64,000 bases of DNA from Pseudocolwellia agarivorans (lineage in GTDB: Bacteria > Pseudomonadota > Gammaproteobacteria > Enterobacterales > Alteromonadaceae). The notes under the pieces were generated by a model. The model saw nothing but the letters and a program-made list of their open reading frames with translations. It was not told where the DNA came from and did not search any database. How positions within the stretch are numbered: the stretch's first letter is position 1; every line of letters begins with the position of its first letter. The position numbers and the translations under genes were made by a program. Of the stretch, positions 36,504 through 44,950 are shown piece after piece. The stretch covers positions 434,001 through 498,000 of the forward strand of contig NZ_MUZU01000001.1 in NCBI RefSeq assembly GCF_002000085.1, in the 5' to 3' direction.

Positions 36504-38189
36504 GTGACTCAGGTTAACTTTGTTGAAAATAAAAAAAATAACATCGACTTGGTTTTACAGCCGATCAAAAACAATACTGTCATTAATGAGGCCTCTATTC
36601 TCGAATTAATTGAAAAATCTGAATATAGCAACCTACAAATTAATACAAGTAATATCAAAAATGCCATTGCTGAATTAAACAGTATATTAAAACCGCTACA
36701 AGAAGATAAAAGCGGTCGAGAAATACGTTATCAAATTTTAGAAAGAAAAGACGCGACAATCGAAATAAAAGTAGATGATGACGCGATGAAAGCAACAGCA
36801 GAAATTACTACCGCCTTAGGTGGCAAAAACCTCTCTCCAAAAGATATATTAGCTGCAGCGCAAGCAGTAGGCATAAAAAAAGGCTTTATCAAAGAAGGTC
36901 TAATAAAATTAGCTCAACAATCACTTAAAGAATCTGAAGGTATGCTAATAAAAGGTGTTATTGCTTTAGGTAAAACGCCTATTAACGGTAAAAATGCTCG
37001 TATAAAACAACTTGTACAGTGTGCTCAAGATCGCATATTACGTCCTAAAGAGCGTGATGATGGCAGCGTTGATATGAGAGATTTAGGTGATATTATTTGT
37101 GTGCGCATAGGCGAGCCTCTTGCTAAAGTTATTCCACTTACGGAAGGTATAAAAGGCTATACCGTTACAGGTATTCCACTAGAACCAAGTCCCGGTGAAG
37201 ACATTCAAATGAAAGCCGGTGAAGGTACGGTTATTAGTCCCAAAAATGAAAATGTGCTCATTTCAACTTCAATCGGCTTACCTCGTTCTATAGAAAATGG
37301 TATGGAAATAGATGAGGTGTACAAGCTTAAAAATGTTGATGTAACAACAGGTCATATCAAATTTGAAGGCAGCGTAATTATAGATGGTGATGTTTGCGAA
37401 GGCATGAAAGTATATGCCAAAGGCGATATTACAGTCGGTGGTTTTGTGGAATCTGCGCAATTAGAAGCAGGTGGGGATATCACTATTATTGGTGGCATTA
37501 TAGGTAAAAAACAAGAAGTTGAAGATCTATCGACTACTGATATTACCATGAGTGTTAACATTAAAGCTGAGGGTAATGTATTTGCGAAATATTGCCAGTA
37601 TTCAGACATTACCTGTAACATTTTGAGAATAGAAAACCAATTAATGCATAGTATCATTCATGTTAATGACAAACTTTGGGTTGGTTCAGAAGATAAAGCA
37701 AATGGAAAATTAATTGCCGGCTACATTAATGCTATCAATTCAGTACATGCTGGCACTGTAGGTGCTACGGCTGGCAGCTCAACAACGATTACTTTTAATA
37801 GAAAAATCAAAGACTTTAAAGATAAATTACATGAGATTGATGAACAATTAAAAATTGAAACAGAAAAAACACAAGGACTAAAAGTAGCTACAAATAAACT
37901 CAAAGCCCTACCTAAAGATAAAGCCAACCCAGAAATGCTTAAAAAAGTGGTTTCAACCTATCAATTTCATGCAGCTAAAATGGGTGATATTTTATTTGAA
38001 AAAGAAAACATAGAAGAACAAATGCAAACCTATATGACTGAAGTTTATGTTGAAGCAACCGAACGCATTTATCATGGTGTGCAAATGAATGTTGGGGATT
38101 TCAATGATAAAACGAAACGTGAATATGGCCCAAGTAAAATGACTTATTTTGAAAGGAAAGTTCATATAAAGCCTATCACTCATAGTTAA
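36504..38189 (+). CDS. DUF342 (FapA-type) protein
   Basis: A 561-residue cytoplasmic protein. The N-terminal region leads into the DUF342 core (GYTVTGIPLEPSPGEDIQMKAGEGTVIS), then a right-handed beta-helix-like stretch of short repeats (DVTTGHIKFEGSVIIDGDVCEGMKVYAKGDITVGG). A coiled-coil region follows (about 430-475). It starts with GTG at 36504, GGAG upstream. In Vibrio, FapA helps polar flagellum assembly, but no flagellar genes are in this window, so the role is not assigned. Confidence 0.85.
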   Translation: MTQVNFVENKKNNIDLVLQPIKNNTVINEASILELIEKSEYSNLQINTSNIKNAIAELNSILKPLQEDKSGREIRYQILERKDATIEIKVDDDAMKATAEITTALGGKNLSPKDILAAAQAVGIKKGFIKEGLIKLAQQSLKESEGMLIKGVIALGKTPINGKNARIKQLVQCAQDRILRPKERDDGSVDMRDLGDIICVRIGEPLAKVIPLTEGIKGYTVTGIPLEPSPGEDIQMKAGEGTVISPKNENVLISTSIGLPRSIENGMEIDEVYKLKNVDVTTGHIKFEGSVIIDGDVCEGMKVYAKGDITVGGFVESAQLEAGGDITIIGGIIGKKQEVEDLSTTDITMSVNIKAEGNVFAKYCQYSDITCNILRIENQLMHSIIHVNDKLWVGSEDKANGKLIAGYINAINSVHAGTVGATAGSSTTITFNRKIKDFKDKLHEIDEQLKIETEKTQGLKVATNKLKALPKDKANPEMLKKVVSTYQFHAAKMGDILFEKENIEEQMQTYMTEVYVEATERIYHGVQMNVGDFNDKTKREYGPSKMTYFERKVHIKPITHS

Positions 38190-38242
38190 TTAACAATAAT
38201 TAATTAGCATTACCACCAATACTCGAATATAGGAATTTCACT

Positions 38243-39076
38243 TTGAAGCGCTATGCACTACCCATATTACTTACAGGACTTGTTTCACATTCTGTTTACG
38301 CTGAATGTAATATAAGCTTTAAATATGGCGTAGTCATAGATCCTATTCATGTTCGTTTACGCCAAGAAAATCAAACCTATGTCCAGATCACACGAGATCA
38401 ACAATTATTTGTTTCAGGTCGAGAAGCATTATTAACAAATAAACAAAAAGAATTATTAAATCAATACTCAAGAAGTTTACGCGAACAAGTTCCACAAATT
38501 ATATCTATAGCGATTGAAGGGGTTGATGTAGGGTTAGAAGCGGTAAATAAAGCTATTGGAGGCTTATCTAAAAAAGATAGTGAATCGCATAGATTGTTTC
38601 AAAAACGCTTTAATGATATGCAATGGAATTTAAGAAATAGATTTAATCATAGCGACAATAATTACTATGTTGCACCTCAAAGCTTTAATGATTTTGATGA
38701 AATTTTTTCAGGTCAATTTGAAAAAGAAATAGAACACATAGTTACCCAATCATTAGGTAGTATTTTAATGGCTGTTGGTGATGCAATAGTAGAACGTACA
38801 GGAAGAGAACAAGATAGAAAAAAAGATAATCAAAACATTATTATTAATAATAAAATGACTCCTTTAGAAAAAGAGCTCATGTCTGAATTAAGTGCTCAAA
38901 CTCGCGTATTGGATCAGAAAGCTAGAATATTTTGTAGTAACTTAAGACAGCTAGATTTATTAGAAGAAGAACTAAGATCAAGTATACCTAGCTTGCATGA
39001 ACTTGACCTTATCGGAAAAAAGCTAGTGGTTAAACCTCAAAATAATTTAACCACACATCAATCAGATTTTAAGTAA
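38243..39076 (+). CDS. DUF2884 (YggN-like) exported protein
   Basis: A 277-residue protein starting with TTG at 38243. A signal peptide (1-20, ending SVYA before ECN) predicts periplasmic location. The NISFKYGVVIDPIHVRL start and SLREQVPQIISIAIEGVDVGLEAVNKAIGGL match the DUF2884 family of E. coli YggN, function unknown. It follows the DUF342 gene by 53 bp and may belong to the same unit. Its 3' end overlaps the convergent HopJ-like gene by 15 bp. Confidence 0.85.
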   Translation: MKRYALPILLTGLVSHSVYAECNISFKYGVVIDPIHVRLRQENQTYVQITRDQQLFVSGREALLTNKQKELLNQYSRSLREQVPQIISIAIEGVDVGLEAVNKAIGGLSKKDSESHRLFQKRFNDMQWNLRNRFNHSDNNYYVAPQSFNDFDEIFSGQFEKEIEHIVTQSLGSILMAVGDAIVERTGREQDRKKDNQNIIINNKMTPLEKELMSELSAQTRVLDQKARIFCSNLRQLDLLEEELRSSIPSLHELDLIGKKLVVKPQNNLTTHQSDFK

Positions 39077-39406
39077 AGCATCTCCAGAGAATACAATACC
39101 TTCCCAACCTGAAATCATAAAGTTACGAATATTTCCATGATCATTACCTTCAGGGTGTTTTAAAACATCTTCACGATAATATTTACCAAAACACGCTAAT
39201 GTTTGCTCTTTAGAAAGCTTATGTAATTTAGCAAAAGCAAATATTTTACATGAACCTTCATTCGTTCCAGCGTCATTTACTACACTCCCATTAGAGAAAG
39301 TACTTGGAGTATATTGGTAATTTTCTGCAATTGTATTGATAACCTCATCAAAAGAAACTTGTTCTGGTGCTTCAGACAATTGAGTTAATAATGTGGGTAG
39401 TGTCAT
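39062..39406 (-). CDS. HopJ-type family protein
   Basis: A 114-residue protein of the HopJ type III effector family by name. The sequence FSNGSVVNDAGTNEGSCKIFAFAKLHKLSKEQTLACFGKYYREDVL is characteristic. The family is widespread in marine gammaproteobacteria without type III secretion, so the effector name is probably misleading. Start at ATG 39406, preceded by TTAGGA; an upstream in-frame ATG at 39442 has no RBS. Confidence 0.88.
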   Translation of the reverse strand: MTLPTLLTQLSEAPEQVSFDEVINTIAENYQYTPSTFSNGSVVNDAGTNEGSCKIFAFAKLHKLSKEQTLACFGKYYREDVLKHPEGNDHGNIRNFMISGWEGIVFSGDALLKI

Positions 39407-39475
39407 AGTTTTCCTAATCAGTCGTTTATAAAATAAAAACATTTTACCTTAAAAACCATGAGAAAATCCCTCAGA

Positions 39476-40321
39476 TTAGCTATTTTTTAACGCGAGAGCT
39501 GACATAATAGTTAAACCTTCCACATTACAAAAATTCAAAGCTTCATCAATATCCGTAATAGATAACTCAAATTCCTCAAGCAATGATGGCATCACAAAAT
39601 TTTGTTTAGAATACATACCAGGATGTGAATTAATTAACGCTAACCGACTGCAAATATTTAATAACTTAGCTGCAGAGGTTACATCACTTTCTGTTTTGAT
39701 ATTGTGGTAATGCCTAATGGGCTCAATCAACGATTCAGGTAACTGCCACAGATTGAGTAACTCAACAGAACACTCTGAGTAGGTAAAACCAAAAACATCC
39801 ATTTGTAATTGCCATGGTGTTTCTTCTTTATTATATTTTTGACAAAACTCAACTTGTTTTGGAGAGCTCTGAACAACAACCAGCTCCCCTATGTTATGCA
39901 TTAAACCAGATAGAAAAAGCCCATCAACATCTTTTAACTTTAATTTTTGGGCGAAAAATTTACAGAGCAAAGCACAATCAACACTGACTTCCCAAAATCT
40001 ATCCATATCAACAATCGTCGTTTCAACATTACTACATGCGTTAGTTACACCATACAAATTAACTAAGTTATGTACTTCTTTAATCCCTAAAACCATAATA
40101 GCGCGCGCGATAGAATCAATTTCACGAGGAAAACTAAATAAAGCACTATTAGCTAATTTCAATAAAGTAGAAGATAAAGAAGGATCAAGTACAACAACTT
40201 CAGCAATATCACTCAACGATGACTTTTTATCGTCCATTATTTCTTTTAACTTTAAATAAATATCAGGTAAAACAAATAAATCTTCAACCTGCCGAGCATA
40301 CTCTTGTGGTGTAAGTACCAT
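39476..40321 (-). CDS. HDOD-domain signalling protein
   Basis: A 281-residue cytoplasmic protein made mainly of an HDOD domain: VVLDPSLSSTLLKLANSALFSFPREIDSIARAIMVLGIKEVHNL (about 43-87), LMHNIGELVV (about 140-149) and a C-terminal helical part. HDOD proteins usually act in signal relays without enzyme activity. It is the second HDOD protein of this window besides 29247-30467. Start ATG preceded by GGAAGGTAAC. Confidence 0.88.
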   Translation of the reverse strand: MVLTPQEYARQVEDLFVLPDIYLKLKEIMDDKKSSLSDIAEVVVLDPSLSSTLLKLANSALFSFPREIDSIARAIMVLGIKEVHNLVNLYGVTNACSNVETTIVDMDRFWEVSVDCALLCKFFAQKLKLKDVDGLFLSGLMHNIGELVVVQSSPKQVEFCQKYNKEETPWQLQMDVFGFTYSECSVELLNLWQLPESLIEPIRHYHNIKTESDVTSAAKLLNICSRLALINSHPGMYSKQNFVMPSLLEEFELSITDIDEALNFCNVEGLTIMSALALKNS

Positions 40322-40689
40322 GTTACCTTCCCTTTCATTTTACTTAAAAACAATAACAAATAGTTTAAAGATCAAACTCAAAGCGTATACACTTCTAATC
40401 ATTAAAGTGCATTTCTTTAAATTTAGCCATAATGTATAACCATAACTTAAAATATGGTTTTACTCTTTATAAACATACCATTAAGAAATAAACAAACAAC
40501 CAATAATTTATAATCTGCATTGAAATAATAACTCAAAAGGTATTAAACGATTAAAAAGCTACGCTGGTCGGTTTTTTAGTGGTTTAATTTATAATATTAA
40601 ATACTATAGGAGTATCTATTCATTATTTCTCTAATCATGGGTAATGAATCCAGCTATCATCAACAGTAATTAAAAATAAAGGATATCTC
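40322..40689. other. 368-bp gap upstream of the M20 peptidase
   Basis: AT-rich divergent intergenic region. At 40512-40530 it carries a 19-mer, 17 of whose bases recur at 42627-42645 upstream of the SDR gene. No gene-like frame with an RBS is seen. Confidence 0.5.
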
Positions 40690-42195
40690 GTGCTTAAAAA
40701 ACTCAGTTTATTAACGCTCTTAACTCCATTAATGTTTACCACTTCAACTCACGCAAATGAAGTGAGTACATTAGCAGATAAAACGGCAAACTATGCTGTA
40801 AATACCTATAAAACAGACATGGTAAATAGCCTTGCTCAATTGGTAAAACACAATACCGTTGTGGTTGATGGCGTTCCTTCTCCTGAAAACCCTGTTCATA
40901 TAGCCTTTAAACAAGAACTAAAAAAGCAAGCTACTGAGCTTGGTCTTGATTTTAAAGATGACGGTTTCGTAGTTATTATTGGCCTAGGTAATGCAAAAGA
41001 ACGACTAGGCATAATTACCCATGGTGATGTACAACCAGCAAACCCAAGCAAATGGAAACAGTCGCCTTATACTATTGATTTAACATCAAAGCCGGGGCTT
41101 ATCATTGGTCGTGGAACGGAAGACGACAAAGGCCCAATATCTACCGCTTTATATGCAATGAAAGCAATTAAAGATAAAAAAATTCAACTTAATAAGCGTT
41201 TAGAGCTATATATATACATGGCTGAAGAGTCTGACTGGGCACCATTAGAAGAATATATTAAAACTCATGATTTACCAGAAACCAATATTACTATTGATGC
41301 TGAATACCCTGCCGTTATAGCAGAAAAAGGTTATGGAACAATCAGCTTAACATTTCCCAATAAAAGCATTAACACTCAACAAGCTTACTTAAAGTCTTTT
41401 ACTGGTGGCTTTTTTGGTAGCCAAATTCCTGAAGATGCTGTTGTTATTATTGAAAACGCAGACGTAAAACTGCTGCAAAAATTAATGAATAAAGCAAAGG
41501 CCTATAACAACATAGGATTTAGCTTTGATCTAACGGATCAAAAATTAACAATAAGTGCTTTAGGTAAATCAGCACATTCTTCAAAACCTGAAGATGGTGT
41601 AAATGCAATTACTTACCTTGCCGATTTAATTTCATTTAAACGCTGGCCAACCAATACAAGCGGCGCATTAGTTAACTTTATTAACGATAATATTGGCACT
41701 GGCTTATACGGTAAAAAGTTTGGCGACATCGCATTTAGCGATGAATTTATGGGGCCACTTACGGTATCTCCAACGGTATTAAAACAGCTAGACAATGGCA
41801 TGCAGCTAAATATTAATATTCGTCGCCCACGTGGAAAAGACACTACAGTGCTTAAAGAGCAAATTACGCAAGCGATAACTCAGTGGTCAAACAGTAATGA
41901 ATATGTACTTACCGATGTAAGCACCACAGTAAAAGAGCCTTGGGTTCAGCAAGATGCGCCTCAGCTAGAAACATTATTGACAATTTTTTCACACTACACA
42001 GGCATTAAAAGCGCTAAGCCAATATCAATTGGTGGTGGTACTAATTCAAGAATGTTCCCAAGAGCAATAAGTTTTGGGCCGTCTATGCCAAATACTGAAT
42101 ACTCTGGGCATACTGAAAGTGAATTTATTACTATGGATCAGTTTATGTTGAATTTAAAAATGTACACGGCAGCATTTATTGAACTCGCTAAATAA
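40690..42195 (+). CDS. Exported M20 family metallopeptidase (dipeptidase)
   Basis: A 501-residue zinc peptidase. Starts with GTG at 40690, with AAAGGA seven bases upstream. A signal peptide (1-22, LTLLTPLMFTTSTHA) indicates periplasmic location. Metal-binding motifs of the M20 family are visible: THGDVQPANPSKW, GRGTEDDKGP, AEES and a C-terminal GHTESEF. A dimerisation domain sits between (SALGKSAHSSKPEDGVNAI). It likely trims di- or small peptides for uptake; substrate unknown. Confidence 0.92.
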   Translation: MLKKLSLLTLLTPLMFTTSTHANEVSTLADKTANYAVNTYKTDMVNSLAQLVKHNTVVVDGVPSPENPVHIAFKQELKKQATELGLDFKDDGFVVIIGLGNAKERLGIITHGDVQPANPSKWKQSPYTIDLTSKPGLIIGRGTEDDKGPISTALYAMKAIKDKKIQLNKRLELYIYMAEESDWAPLEEYIKTHDLPETNITIDAEYPAVIAEKGYGTISLTFPNKSINTQQAYLKSFTGGFFGSQIPEDAVVIIENADVKLLQKLMNKAKAYNNIGFSFDLTDQKLTISALGKSAHSSKPEDGVNAITYLADLISFKRWPTNTSGALVNFINDNIGTGLYGKKFGDIAFSDEFMGPLTVSPTVLKQLDNGMQLNINIRRPRGKDTTVLKEQITQAITQWSNSNEYVLTDVSTTVKEPWVQQDAPQLETLLTIFSHYTGIKSAKPISIGGGTNSRMFPRAISFGPSMPNTEYSGHTESEFITMDQFMLNLKMYTAAFIELAK

Positions 42196-42226
42196 ATTAA
42201 AAACATCTCATATCAAGCCAAGTGTT

Positions 42227-42586
42227 TATACCCGTTATCATTCAAGATGCAGGTTTCAGTGGGAACTAAAAACAATTTAGGCACAGATTTCATGTTCCAG
42301 ACGAAATCTAAGTACATACATCCATGTATGCAAGGTATTAAGTTGACGTCATGGTTATTCTCGGTAACTGCTCCTGCGTTACCCTAATATCCTACATCCA
42401 TGTAGGAACCTGACTAAAGTTAATAACGAAGCATAAATTGTTTTTAGACCCATCGAAGAAGCGCTTGAGCAAAATCACTTCTTCGTTAACGCTTTTTATA
42501 AGGGAACGACCATTATTACAAAGCGTTGCCTTGAATTGATATCGCTCAAGCACTCTGAAATAGCCTCTTGATTGGTAACGGGTATA
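42227..42586. mobile_element. 360-bp structured inverted-repeat element (long MITE copy)
   Basis: Ends are perfect 11-bp inverted repeats TATACCCGTTA / TAACGGGTATA, extending imperfectly to about 18 bp. Inside are four more perfect inverted repeats: a 14-bp pair (42266-42279 with 42434-42447), CATACAT/ATGTATG (42315-42330), CCTACAT/ATGTAGG (42391-42406) and CGAAGAAG/CTTCTTCG (42454-42461 with 42478-42485). No protein frame of note is present. The 57-bp copy at 31362 equals this element minus 42247-42550, a stretch bordered by TCAAG copies. Non-autonomous mobile element; the transposase is not in the window. Confidence 0.75.
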
Positions 42587-42626
42587 TAAAAATATTTGGC
42601 TTTTTTATTCCGCAACACAAAATAAC

Positions 42627-42645
42627 AATCCGCATTGAAACAATA
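42627..42645. promoter_or_regulatory. 19-mer shared with the M20 peptidase upstream region
   Basis: AATCCGCATTGAAACAATA here and AATCTGCATTGAAATAATA at 40512-40530 differ at two positions. They lie 64 and 160 bp upstream of the SDR and M20 genes. A common operator is possible but unproven. Confidence 0.3.
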
Positions 42646-42708
42646 GAAGTTCTAAGCTAATAACGTTAATATCCCCTTAAGTTTTTATTTCCTTAAAAAA
42701 ATACTCCC

Positions 42709-43434
42709 ATGAAAAAAACATGCATTGTCACTGGCGGTAGTTCAGGCATTGGTTTAAGTATTATTCAGCTTTTTTTGGCCAACAATTACCAAGTGTTTAA
42801 CTTAGATATTAAAGCCTCAACATTTGGTACATTTAAATCATGTGATATCACCAATGTGCAAGAAGTCGAACAAGTCATCAAAAGCATTAGTGATGAATAT
42901 ACAATAGACGTTCTGGTATCAAACGCAGGAGTACATTTTTCAGGCACGATTGAAGATACAACGGAAGCTGACTTTGAGCGTGTTTTTAATATCAATGTTA
43001 AAGGTGCGTATGCTGCAGTAAAAGCCGTATTGCCATCAATGAAATCGAACAACCAAGGCTCTATTATTATCATGGCGTCTGATCAAGCATTAATCGCTAA
43101 ACGTAATTCATTTGCCTACAATTTAAGTAAAGCGGCATTAGCCTCATTAGCAAAAACAACCGCTTTAGATTACGCAAGCTACAATATTCGTTCGAACGCG
43201 GTTTGTCCTGGCACCATTGAAACCCCTCTTTACCATCAAGCCATAGATAAATATTGCGAACGCTCAGGCGAAGATAAAGCTAAAATCCATCAAGAAGAAG
43301 CTAACTTGCAACCTTTAGGGCGACTAGGCCAACCAGAAGAAGTGGCTGAGCTTGTGTTATTTTTAGCTTCAGATAAATCAAGGTTTATTACCGGTAGCTT
43401 ACAAGTAATAGACGGCGGCTATACAGCGCAATAA
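42709..43434 (+). CDS. SDR family NAD(P)-dependent oxidoreductase
   Basis: A 241-residue classical short-chain dehydrogenase: TGGSSGIG (8-15), SNAG, catalytic Tyr and Lys in YNLSK, and CPGTIETPL. The sequence resembles sugar or 2-keto-3-deoxy-sugar-acid dehydrogenases such as those of the L-fucose/L-rhamnose oxidative route. The next gene, 38 bp downstream, is a lactonase-like amidohydrolase, which supports a role in oxidising a sugar or its acid. The exact substrate is not known. Confidence 0.85.
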   Translation: MKKTCIVTGGSSGIGLSIIQLFLANNYQVFNLDIKASTFGTFKSCDITNVQEVEQVIKSISDEYTIDVLVSNAGVHFSGTIEDTTEADFERVFNINVKGAYAAVKAVLPSMKSNNQGSIIIMASDQALIAKRNSFAYNLSKAALASLAKTTALDYASYNIRSNAVCPGTIETPLYHQAIDKYCERSGEDKAKIHQEEANLQPLGRLGQPEEVAELVLFLASDKSRFITGSLQVIDGGYTAQ

Positions 43435-43472
43435 TACCGTTATTTTAAATAGACTTTATATCAGGTTTTAAC

Positions 43473-44363
43473 ATGAAATTTATTGACCCACATATTCATT
43501 TGTTTGATTTAACACTTGGTCAATATCAATGGTTAAAACCTGAAAACCCACCTTTTTGGCCAGATAAGCATATCATTATCCAAAATTTTTCAGAAGCAGA
43601 CATTAATTTACTCGGCGATTTAAATAGCCCTGAACTCTCTGGTTTTGTACATATTGAAGCTGGTTTTGATAACCAAGCACCTTGGCGAGAAATACAGTGG
43701 CTAGAATTAAACTGTAAAAAGTCATTTAAATCGGTGGCTTGTGTCGATTTAACGTTATCGCCAAACAATTTTTTAACACAACTACAAACACTCTTAAATT
43801 ACAAAAGTGTTGTAGGTTGTCGGCATATTTTAGATGACACAGCAGTCGATATTTTAAATCATCACAACACACCAACTAACTTAAAAGCATTAGCTGATCA
43901 TCAACTCAGCTTCGATCTACAAATGCTTTTATCTGAGCTCAACGCCATTGATAAGTTAACTCAGCTGTTAGAACAATTACCTGAGCTAACAATTATTATT
44001 AACCATGCAGGCTTTCCACCTTACTTCACTGAAATATCACCTGCACTGAATAACTCAGAAGAATATAACAACTGGCTAAACGGCTTAACTAAACTCGCAA
44101 AATTTAAACAATGCGCAATAAAGTGCTCTGGCTGGGAAATGTTAAACAGAAACTATAATACGCAATGGTGTGATTTAGTGATTGAACAATGTGTGACTAC
44201 CTTTGGCATAAACCGAGTAATGTTAAGCAGTAACTTTCCCCTTTGTTTGTTCAGTAAAAGCTACCAAGCGCTGTGGCAATATCAAACTCAGCTTTCAAAA
44301 TATAATTCACAAGAATTAGCAAAACTCTATTTAGAAAACACCAAGCATTGGTATAATTTTTAA
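43473..44363 (+). CDS. Amidohydrolase-superfamily protein, sugar lactonase-like
   Basis: A 296-residue TIM-barrel metal hydrolase of the amidohydrolase_2 type. DPHIHLFD (5-12) supplies the first metal-binding His pair; LTIIINHAGFPPY carries another His. The start FDLTLGQYQWLKPENPPFWPDK resembles L-fucono/L-rhamnono-lactonase members of this family. Paired with the SDR gene it would open the lactone made by sugar oxidation. Substrate assignment is inferred from family and context. Confidence 0.82.
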   Translation: MKFIDPHIHLFDLTLGQYQWLKPENPPFWPDKHIIIQNFSEADINLLGDLNSPELSGFVHIEAGFDNQAPWREIQWLELNCKKSFKSVACVDLTLSPNNFLTQLQTLLNYKSVVGCRHILDDTAVDILNHHNTPTNLKALADHQLSFDLQMLLSELNAIDKLTQLLEQLPELTIIINHAGFPPYFTEISPALNNSEEYNNWLNGLTKLAKFKQCAIKCSGWEMLNRNYNTQWCDLVIEQCVTTFGINRVMLSSNFPLCLFSKSYQALWQYQTQLSKYNSQELAKLYLENTKHWYNF

Positions 44364-44460
44364 TTTCCCCCTTGATAAAGCAAAGTTGTTTTTTCTTGTA
44401 AAAGCAAAAAAATTAGAACAAAATTCTTTTTATAGTTAAATATAAAACATAGAGTTCCTT

Positions 44461-44919
44461 ATGGATAAGTTTGATAAGAAAATCCTTCAATTACTACAAC
44501 AAGATTGTACTCCCGCAGTAAGCGAAATAGCTAAACAAGTAGGCCTATCAACAACACCGTGCTGGAGACGCATTCAAGCATTAGAAAAATCAGGCGTAAT
44601 AAAAGGCCGTGTAGCCATAGCCGATCCAGAAAAGCTCAATGTAGGGTTAACAGTTTTTGTTACCATTAAAACTAATCAACATAACCCTCAATGGCTAAAT
44701 GATTTTAGAAAAGTCGCTAACGACTTTAAAGAAATTGTAGAGTTTTATCGAATGAGTGGTGAGGTAGACTATTTATTACGTGTTGTTGTACCAGATATGA
44801 AGGCTTACGATACCTTTTACAGAAAACTAATAACGCGTGCTAATTTTTCTGATATTAGTTCAAGCTTCGCAATGGAAGAGATTAAGTACACCACAGCTTT
44901 ACCTGTTGAATATACTTAA
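44461..44919 (+). CDS. Lrp/AsnC family transcriptional regulator
   Basis: A 152-residue regulator. N-terminal winged helix-turn-helix (DKKILQLLQQDCTPAVSEIAKQVGLSTTPCWRRIQALEKSGVI, 4-46) and a C-terminal RAM ligand-binding domain (VEFYRMSGEVDYLLRVVVPDMKAYDTFY). It lies between the SDR/amidohydrolase pair and the convergent dehydratase/aldolase pair and may control them, or only amino-acid genes elsewhere as is usual for the family. Confidence 0.93.
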   Translation: MDKFDKKILQLLQQDCTPAVSEIAKQVGLSTTPCWRRIQALEKSGVIKGRVAIADPEKLNVGLTVFVTIKTNQHNPQWLNDFRKVANDFKEIVEFYRMSGEVDYLLRVVVPDMKAYDTFYRKLITRANFSDISSSFAMEEIKYTTALPVEYT

Positions 44920-44950
44920 CCTCAATCTGATTGATTTTTAATTATTATGC

